Shown: one piece after another, positions 56,301-64,000 of the stretch
Numbering within the stretch: position 1 is the stretch's first letter
How the letters are laid out: every line of letters begins with the position of its first letter
Origin: Apostichopus japonicus
Lineage: Eukaryota > Echinodermata > Holothuroidea > Aspidochirotida > Stichopodidae
NCBI RefSeq assembly: GCF_037975245.1
Contig: NC_092579.1
Location: 18,367,678 to 18,431,677, forward strand
Length of the DNA: 64,000 bases
Reading direction: 5' to 3'
Translations under genes and position numbers: made by a program
The notes under the pieces: model-generated
The model's database searches: none
Told to the model about the DNA's origin: nothing
The model's input: the letters and a program-made list of their open reading frames with translations, nothing else

Positions 56301-57820
56301 GTATCTCGAAAATCATATACACTTTGGTTTCCCGAAAGGGAAACCTATGGAGTCACAGTTGTTGATCTGCACAATTTTGAGGGGGGGGAGGTGGGGGGCA
56401 CGGATTGAAAAGTCGACAATGACTAGAACGGGGATCGCTAATTCGTTAATTATTGTAAAGGTTAGATTCGTCCAACACGACAGTTTATACGGAAACGTAT
56501 TAAAAACCCCGAAGGGTAAATTGAATTAATCTGGTCACAGATCCGTTGTCTATGCATACTTAATTCTTCAATACCGTCCTCATTTACTTTCGGGGGGGGG
56601 GGGAACCTTTCATACTGTACTTCTGATTAGGAAACTTGTACACATGATGTGGCAAGGGCATAGAAAACTGAATGGGCACGAAAAGCAAACAACGGAATCT
56701 ACTCGCAATGACATTTAAACTTACTTATAGACGTATATTGGAGCATGTGATCAGAAAGGGGTAATAAGTGATTTAATTATAAATTACTTATGAGAAAGTG
56801 CTAGAAGTGATCTGATAGCCAAAGGCCGGTCAGTGATCTACAATATTCACATACTTTGTTTTTCAGAAAAGTCACCCAAGATAGAAAACCAAACCACTAG
56901 ATTAATTCTCAGCCGTCTCATTCCCCTCGCATCGAGACTGTACAACCGTATGAACTTGTCGAGATTCACACGTATATATGCATGTTTATCATACACTGTT
57001 CACCAGCATTGGTTTTAACACATCTCATTCGTAACATACATCACATCTCATAACATACATCAACACATCTCATTCGGTTTGTGGCTTTGTTCAACTCGAT
57101 TTTAAACGCCTATGGCAGAAATCTGTTTTAAGTGCTGTGTGCACGTGGTAACTATACACTACGATAGATTGCTCCTTTAGTATTGTTATCGGCTGTCATA
57201 GGAGACTATATATATTTACTGTAATTTTCTAAACCAAATCAATTGATTATTGCTAAGTAATAATAATAAGATTGCAATGGATCAACGTTAGACACAGTTT
57301 GAATTTAATTTCTTTCTTGTCTTTCCATATACTCTGCATTATGTAATATATGATTATTATTCAAATCAAAAGAAAATATTGTCACACAAACACTATTGCT
57401 AAATGTTCAAGGTAGCTACCTTTGAGTTAGGGAAGGCTTGGGGCCACGGTATAGGCTATGGTATTCACCAGCATGGACGTACGTGCACAGAACTATAGCT
57501 GGGAGGGGCACATTCATTACGACATTGCATCTTGGACTATCCTCTCGCTTTTTGTCGCTATATCAGTGAGAGGCCTTTCTACCGATTGCTTCTTCCTCTT
57601 GAAAAAACATTATTTCATTTTATGTGCATAATAATGACGGAGCAATGTTTGATAGTCTCCTTCAAATGTCTGAGACGAGCGGAAGAAAACACCGTAATTT
57701 ATGCATGCAAAAGTCTAAAAGGCTCTCACGCATTTAAAAAAAAATATTCAAGAAAGCAACTGGAAAAGGTAAAAAGAAAACTTTCTAAAAGCGAATCAGC
57801 GAACCTGCGACAACGTACTA

Positions 57821-57880
<60 letters not shown>
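57821..57880. repeat. (TA)n microsatellite
   Basis: About 29 TA units. Confidence 0.95.
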
Positions 57881-57883
<3 letters not shown>

Positions 57884-60820
57884 CTAATCGACTCCATTTT
57901 CAAGATACTTTTTATGTCTGTTTTTACTTGCCTTGTGATAGGACCACAAGCCGTATACACTTACAATATACCACAGCATTAATGAAAAAGGGAAATATAT
58001 TACTTTGATACGTACTCTATTCTATAAATTAAAATGACGTCGAAACCAATTGTTTCTAAATAAAGTTCTTCCGACCGGTTAATGAAACTTGGCAGTTACA
58101 ATTTAAAAAAAGATATTACCTTCCTACCAAGAGTGGTCTTTGGCAGTGAAAGTGCTTCCTGCTAATAAATCTGTCTTAAAAAGTGACCTTATATTTAAAG
58201 ATTCATCTGACAGCGTATAAGAGTGCCCTCCAAGTTACTTTAGTCGCCGTTTGCACAATATTGGCTTTGCTCAGCCTATTTGGCAGTTGGATGCCATCGA
58301 CTTGCTGTCTTACGTGGTGTGTATACGTACAACGATAATAAGGGAATCTGTAAGGGCAGTGTTTGTCATATGGTATGATATTTTCAAAAAAGTTTTCCCC
58401 AAGCGCAGGAAAGAGCCAAGGAATAAAAAACTCAATATCGACCTCATTATCCTTTGGAAATTGCTTTCGAAGAGTCTTAAACAACTCTTGTCAATTCAAC
58501 ATCAACATTGCTCACTTGGAATGAAGTGAACAATTTGAACTTTTGCAGAAAAATGTTGAATTGACGAGATACGAAAAGTTGTCAATTAAACATTTTGCAG
58601 AAAGTAGTTCAATAGCTCAGTTAAAGCAATTGAGCAATCCAACTTTTTCTGATTTTTGATAAGATATTATCTTGCTATCTAAACAATTTTCAGAAAAATG
58701 TCATCTTATGGGGCAGAGTTTACTTAGGTCGGTGGCACTTTTAAGCTTCCGTGGTAGCTGCCTAGTAATATTGGCTTTATACCGCGTAGTTCCATGTGCT
58801 GTAACAGTGCCCTCATACAACCTGTCGCACCGTGTCACACAGGATTAATATTATTTTCCTCAAACCCTTAATCCCGTCACCCTGGACAAAATGTATACTC
58901 TCTTCGTTTTCGTAATGGATAACTGTTGTAATCAACACGTACCGAATGATCGAATAAGACAATAATCTGTTGGTATTCAGTTAATATTCACTCGATGACG
59001 TCATGATAAAGGATAACATGTAGAATATATGCTTTATCAAATTCTAGTATATAAACCTGAACTATCTTATGCATGCCACGTATTGTTATGTGAAACTATA
59101 TAGATCTCTCTTACATTCCGTAAATGAAGCCTCTTCGTAGCGACTAAACCCAATAGCCATCCACGTGATGGCCTCCAATATACATATATACGTAACGGCG
59201 CATGCGTAGGCAATTTGCCAACCTTTTTTTCTTATCACGCCTGAAGCAATCTGCATGCATTTGCATAAAAGTAACAATTTTGCTTTTAAGCATAAATATT
59301 TTTTCGGCTGATTTAGATACTTTGTTTTCGCTGCTACTATAGATACGGAAAAAACATGACAGGATGCGGTTAATTAGTTCCACCAGTCAAAATTAATTCC
59401 AAATGTTGAAGTAGAAAGTAAAATGTTTTCGAAATGTTGCATTGAATTGAGATGAATGAAGCGAGCGGTAACAATGATGGAAGGACACCTTAACAGTTAA
59501 CTTCTCGATATCCCAAAGGCAAACCTTGAAAACATTTAAAACCAATAGTTATATATTACTCAAGCATGCGTTTAGCTAATCATAAACTTAAATGTCCTCT
59601 CCTCTGTATAAGAAGCATATCAAATAAATGGACTTTAAAGTTTTCCTTATAAAAGTATATAGAATTATGTAGTAACGATTATGTATTTGATTAAACCAAA
59701 TTCTGCCAGATAAGACAACTTAAGTATATTGTTAATGGTTTTTTATTTTGTTTTTACTTTTCTTCTAACTATAGCTACAATCCTCAAATATTGAATGAAT
59801 TTTTCATTAACCTGAGTAGGTAGATGTGATTGTCATCGAAAACGTTCCTTTTAAACATGACTTTCAAATAAATTGTTTTTGTGTTTTGCTCTTTCGTTTG
59901 GTTCTACAAATGCACAATTTAACTCTTCCTAAACGACTTGAATAAATCAATTGAGATAATGACTCCCAAACCGAATTTTACATTTTTCCTGAAGGCCCGG
60001 GTTATCATAACACTTTCGTTTCTTTGAACTTAGTAAACAATTTGACAGTTTCAACACAAATTTTCGACGTTCTGTCACGTTAAAAAAAAATCAATTGAAT
60101 ACCACGAGAACATTTCCACCTTTATTTTGTGGCCCACATTTCTCTCCGGTTCGTAACGAATTTGGAGGAAGACATCATTAGAAAGCCAATTCCCGTTGTA
60201 AACTAAAAATAAACACCGTCCGTTTTATATGGAGGTTATACCCTCTGCCAGGTCAAGCCGATGTACTTATTTAAACACATCGACGTGTTTTCATGTTTTA
60301 TAGCGATGAACGATGAACTGGTGAAAATCAGAAATTGATTGGCTTTTCATGGTTCGTTAAATCATCTAATAAATGCTCGCTATAACATTAAGCATATACA
60401 CAGCTGTATAATGTTTATATTAAATTTACCACTTTCGTCATATTAAAATGATTGTCTTTGCAATAAGTAGAAATTCGGTCTTTTATTAGGGCCGTAGCCT
60501 GGGTAGAGTCCCTTGGGTGGGAGGGAATGGGGGGGGGGGATTGAGGAACATCCAGAAACATGTCAGGTCAAATTGATGTACTTATTTTAAGATATCAACG
60601 TGTTTTTCATGTTTAATAGCGATGAGCGTTGAACTGTTTATCCTGTTTAGGTTGTACCGTACGGCATATACGTTACATGTTATAGAATTATATATACGGT
60701 ACTGTACTGGATTTAACTGTGATATTCTGTCCGGCAGTGAAGCAGTGGGGTGAGGGAAAGAGGGCAATGGGTGGGTACGTCACCTAATTTTATTGGGGTG
60801 GGGGGGGGGAGTTGCGTTGT

Positions 60821-60822
<2 letters not shown>

Positions 60823-60860
<38 letters not shown>

Positions 60861-60864
60861 TTAT

Positions 60865-60938
<74 letters not shown>
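60823..60938. repeat. (TA)n microsatellite, interrupted
   Basis: Two TA runs separated by TAATTATTATTATATT near 60855-60870. Confidence 0.95.
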
Positions 60939-60940
<2 letters not shown>

Positions 60941-63535
60941 TTTATGCAAAAGTTCCTCACGGCAATTTGTTTTTTATATCACGTTACAACACAAAGTTTA
61001 TATAGGTGAAAAATATGTCGTGGATGGGAAGGGTACAGGGGGAGATGGAGAGGAGGGGAAGAGGAGTAAATATCTCAAAGCGCCAACATCCATTATGTAT
61101 GACGTTACATTCCTTATTCTGAAAATGTTTCGACATTTACATTTTTACATGACATATTGTAATCGCTTTGGATGTTATAAAAATTTGCAGACAGCAATAT
61201 TTGAGACTCCGCCTAAATATTTTCATCGGAATTGCTGTGATAACGTCATTTATTCTGCCGTTTACCAGATGCATTGACAAAATATCACCAAATTTTGAAA
61301 TGTTAGCCACAAAAATAATGCTGGAAGGCTGTGATGTTCACAAAAAGGTGCAGAGAATTGTTTGCAATTTTGTCAAGCAAACAAAAACAGCCTCCGGAAT
61401 ATCCGTTTTAAATTAAGACACCATTTCGTACCTCTAATTAGTCTACGTAATTATATTAACAGCAAATGTGTTGGCTGTTGTCTTCAAATACAAGTACACC
61501 TTAATGAAACCACAGCAATATCCTCCAAGTGCTTTTCCCCCCAGTGGATTGGATCAAATTCGATGACACTTTATATTAAAACCCAATAACAATGTAGCTC
61601 GTTGCCTTGTCTAGTGAATCTCATTTCAAGATATAAGGTTCAAATATTAGAAAGTTTCCAATTAAAGTCTCAGTACTTGTTTGCCAAATTTAAACTTCGA
61701 CCTTTCCAGCTTACTGCACTAAATGCTCAGTTAAAATGACACCATTCTATGCAATTTTCATATCAATATTCATTATTTTTATTAAGTTATCTGTCGTTAA
61801 AAATACTGAGCTACATAATATTCGCCAGATTTTTTAACGAGTCCGTAGATTCTACAAACATCAATCAAAATTTGCAAGGCCCGCCAAACAGATCATGCGC
61901 CAATCAAATTTTTCTGTTTTGTTTACGACCGTTAGGCCTAAGACTGCTTTCACTTTCGTGGCTAGCCTGTCTTAGGTCCCTTCTCTTGAATAGTATCTTT
62001 TTCTCGGTCTTAACGATTTAGCTTGCAAAATTATTTCATTTTCTGCCATTGCAATAAATAAACAGGTGTTTTCAGACGTTTCCTCCGTGAAATTGTTAAA
62101 AGTTAGACGATACGAGTATAGGACTGCGTTAAAATATTGATTGGACCGCACGTGTAGACTATTTTGTTTACATTTGTGTAATGAACATGCTGACATGGGC
62201 GGTCGCAGTGATTTTATGGTAGATCGTTTGCGACAGCTTTTCTCCATTATACCCACCTGGTCAGAGTGCATTTAGAATAAGAAACATTGAATCTACTTCG
62301 GAAGTTTGCTTTAAATTCCGAACGTCATCGGCAAACAGGTGTTGAGACTTTAAGCTTTAACATTTATGTTTAATACTAAAATAAAAATACAACTGTAGGA
62401 GACAAACTGTCTGTGACGCATTGAATCATATTCATTTAAGTACTCAGGCTTTTAAATTAACATTCATTTTTGATAAAAAAAATAATATAGGAATGTGCTC
62501 TTTTCTTATTATTATTATTATAATTTTTATTATTATTATTATTATTTTAATCATTATTTTTATAATTATTATTATTTTATTTTTTATTAATTGTAATCTT
62601 ATTTTGATTATATACTGTAAATTTTGTTGTTTTGGTAAATTCTCCGAACAATCTCTATGATTTATTTTCCCTTTGCGATCTGAAGCAATCTTGGAACCTC
62701 CAGACAGGAAACTCATACACTAAATCAAATAAGTCATGACGTCATAGTTACGTCAGTACCGGTGTCCCTGTTGCGTCGGTGAATGTTTTATTTGTTTGGG
62801 CTGTCTGTACTAGTTAGTACACTATAATTAAACAACCTGGTGAAAATTTCCTGGTTAACAATTTGCTAACATTATCCTGGTTATTGTCTACGTTAATTAA
62901 CATCATCCCGGGTTTCGCTCCATCCGTCCTGGTTAACTCAGTGCGGTAAACCTGATCTTAACAGAACTCTGGTGAATAAACTGAAATTGATTATTAACAT
63001 ATTGTAATCCTCGCCTCTGATTGGTTTGTTGGTCGCGACTCAAGACGCTCAATCTGGCGGCTTCCTACGTATGACAATCGCAAAGCCGGCGAAACTATAT
63101 ACCGTTCAAGTGTGGTATGCAAATACAAGAACAATTTTAAATCATTTGATTTTTGTTTTGTAATAAGAATCGCAGTTTATGTTCCTGATACAAGCAGAGC
63201 GATCTAACTTGCATGATTAGTTAGTTATTTGTTTTCGCTGCAGTTTAACATTATCTAACAATTTTATGAGCTTGCAAATCTCCCGCACCCCCACCCCCTT
63301 TCCCCTGTGTATTGCAATCGTACTTTCATAATAATACAGGCACTGAGAACAATATACGGGAAAACAAGAACATTTTTAAATTATACAAAGTGACCCATTA
63401 CATACAGGGAAAGCTCAATACGTTTTTCTTTTTCTGGTTATATCATGTTTCAAGCGTTGTATTTTTCAATTCTTATTGCAAATTATAAATTTATAATATT
63501 AAGCATATGACATTATCGTTAACGCTAATAAATAT

Positions 63536-64000
63536 TGTTACGTTGGAATGCGAGAGGTCTCGATAACTAATTTTTAACGAGACACAAGCCTGGGTTCGTT
63601 TCCGTAAGGAACACAGACAAATTGACAAGTCTAGAGATTTTAAATGAGAACGTAAACTATATTGAACAATGGAGTTTTAACCAACAACAACAAATGGTAA
63701 TTACAAATATATAGAAAATTACTCACAAACTTAACAAGATAGGATACACTTTAAAACACGCTGGTCTCTTCCAACGGCGATATCCCTCAGCGGCCACGAC
63801 CTTGATGACGACGATTCTCGGTCCGTTGTCCCGCGAAATTCACTGGTCCTCGACGATCTTTCTCGCGATCCCAGAAACAGCAGTCACCTTCTTTCCGGCG
63901 ATGCTTCAAAATAGAAGACGGACTTCCAGCCACAATAGAGTGAAGCACAAGTCGAACTTCTCGCCGACTAAATATTACCAGAGTCAGTCCAAAATCAGCT
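63536..64000. other. GC-richer right edge, possibly start of an LTR or of a gene
   Basis: From about 63740 the sequence becomes GC-richer with many CpGs, unlike the 14 kb before it. TGTTACGTTGGAATGCGAGA at 63537 would suit an LTR start, but the other end is outside the window. No coding homology was recognised on either strand. Confidence 0.25.

Larger units (their letters stand above)
49154..63535. other. 14-kb stretch without recognised genes
   Basis: Read on both strands, no ORF here has a recognised domain, a plausible exon chain or coding-like composition. Contents noted are (TA)n at 50308-50357, 57821-57880 and 60823-60938, a GA-rich patch at 51080-51145, a CAGTGGCGGCACCAG fragment at 53768, C/G homopolymers at 56591 and 60530, a loose ATT-rich tract at 62509-62590, and a CRE-type TGACGTCA near 62738. 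It may be intergenic or part of a large intron of a gene outside the window. Confidence 0.55.

Noticed and set aside
56864-57018. Possible exon after TTTTTCAG at 56864
   Set aside because: An acceptor-like tract precedes an open stretch with an SPKIENQTTRLILSRL-type peptide, but no donor, partner exon or homology was found.
58203-58529. Overlapping 92-93-codon ORFs on both strands
   Set aside because: No recognisable domain, no splice context, AT-rich composition like the surroundings.
61020-61589. Three overlapping ORFs of 75-85 codons
   Set aside because: Different frames, no domain, no exon junctions; could be an exon but nothing supports it.

Overview
The window is animal nuclear DNA. 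It is AT-rich and intron-rich, with canonical GT-AG introns of 0.4-3.6 kb, many simple repeats, tRNA-derived SINEs, CR1/L2-like LINE fragments and a Ty3-type LTR element. Composition and repeat types suggest a marine invertebrate, probably a deuterostome such as an echinoderm. That placement is an inference; nothing in the window fixes the species.

1-25321 holds the one clear host gene: the plus-strand orthologue of PDPK1 (3-phosphoinositide-dependent protein kinase 1). Eleven exons from 5165 to 25321 assemble in frame to 563 codons plus a stop. They give a low-complexity N-terminal segment, a complete AGC kinase domain (Gly-loop, VAIK-type Lys, HRD, DFG, activation-loop Ser) and a C-terminal PH domain. 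Only the start of the protein is missing; its first exon was not identified and may lie upstream of the window. The intron inside the kinase hinge (11033-14209) has a textbook U12-type 5' splice site. Several introns carry minisatellites.

25322-34324 is the 3' UTR and intergenic space. It holds a 31-bp minisatellite, one tRNA-derived SINE that has lost its A box, and a 5'-truncated CR1/L2-like LINE.

34325-39860 is a nested repeat locus. A second SINE copy is split by a 3.0-kb LTR retrotransposon with a 4-bp target duplication, a primer-binding-site-like sequence, a polypurine tract and only a gag-like fragment. Both of its LTRs contain a GT...AG intron-like segment bounded by a 70-bp direct duplication. 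Downstream come the broken remains of a C2H2-finger gene of unknown function and then a satellite array with a three-monomer higher-order period.

39861-64000 has no recognisable host gene. It holds long (TA)n tracts, a 27-bp array of CRE-like palindromes, a MITE-like element inside (TA)n, a roughly 210-bp foldback, a minus-strand LINE tail, a 28-bp near-perfect palindrome, a second kind of SINE with a long-variable-arm tRNA head and an (ATT)n tail, and a GC-richer right edge of unknown nature.
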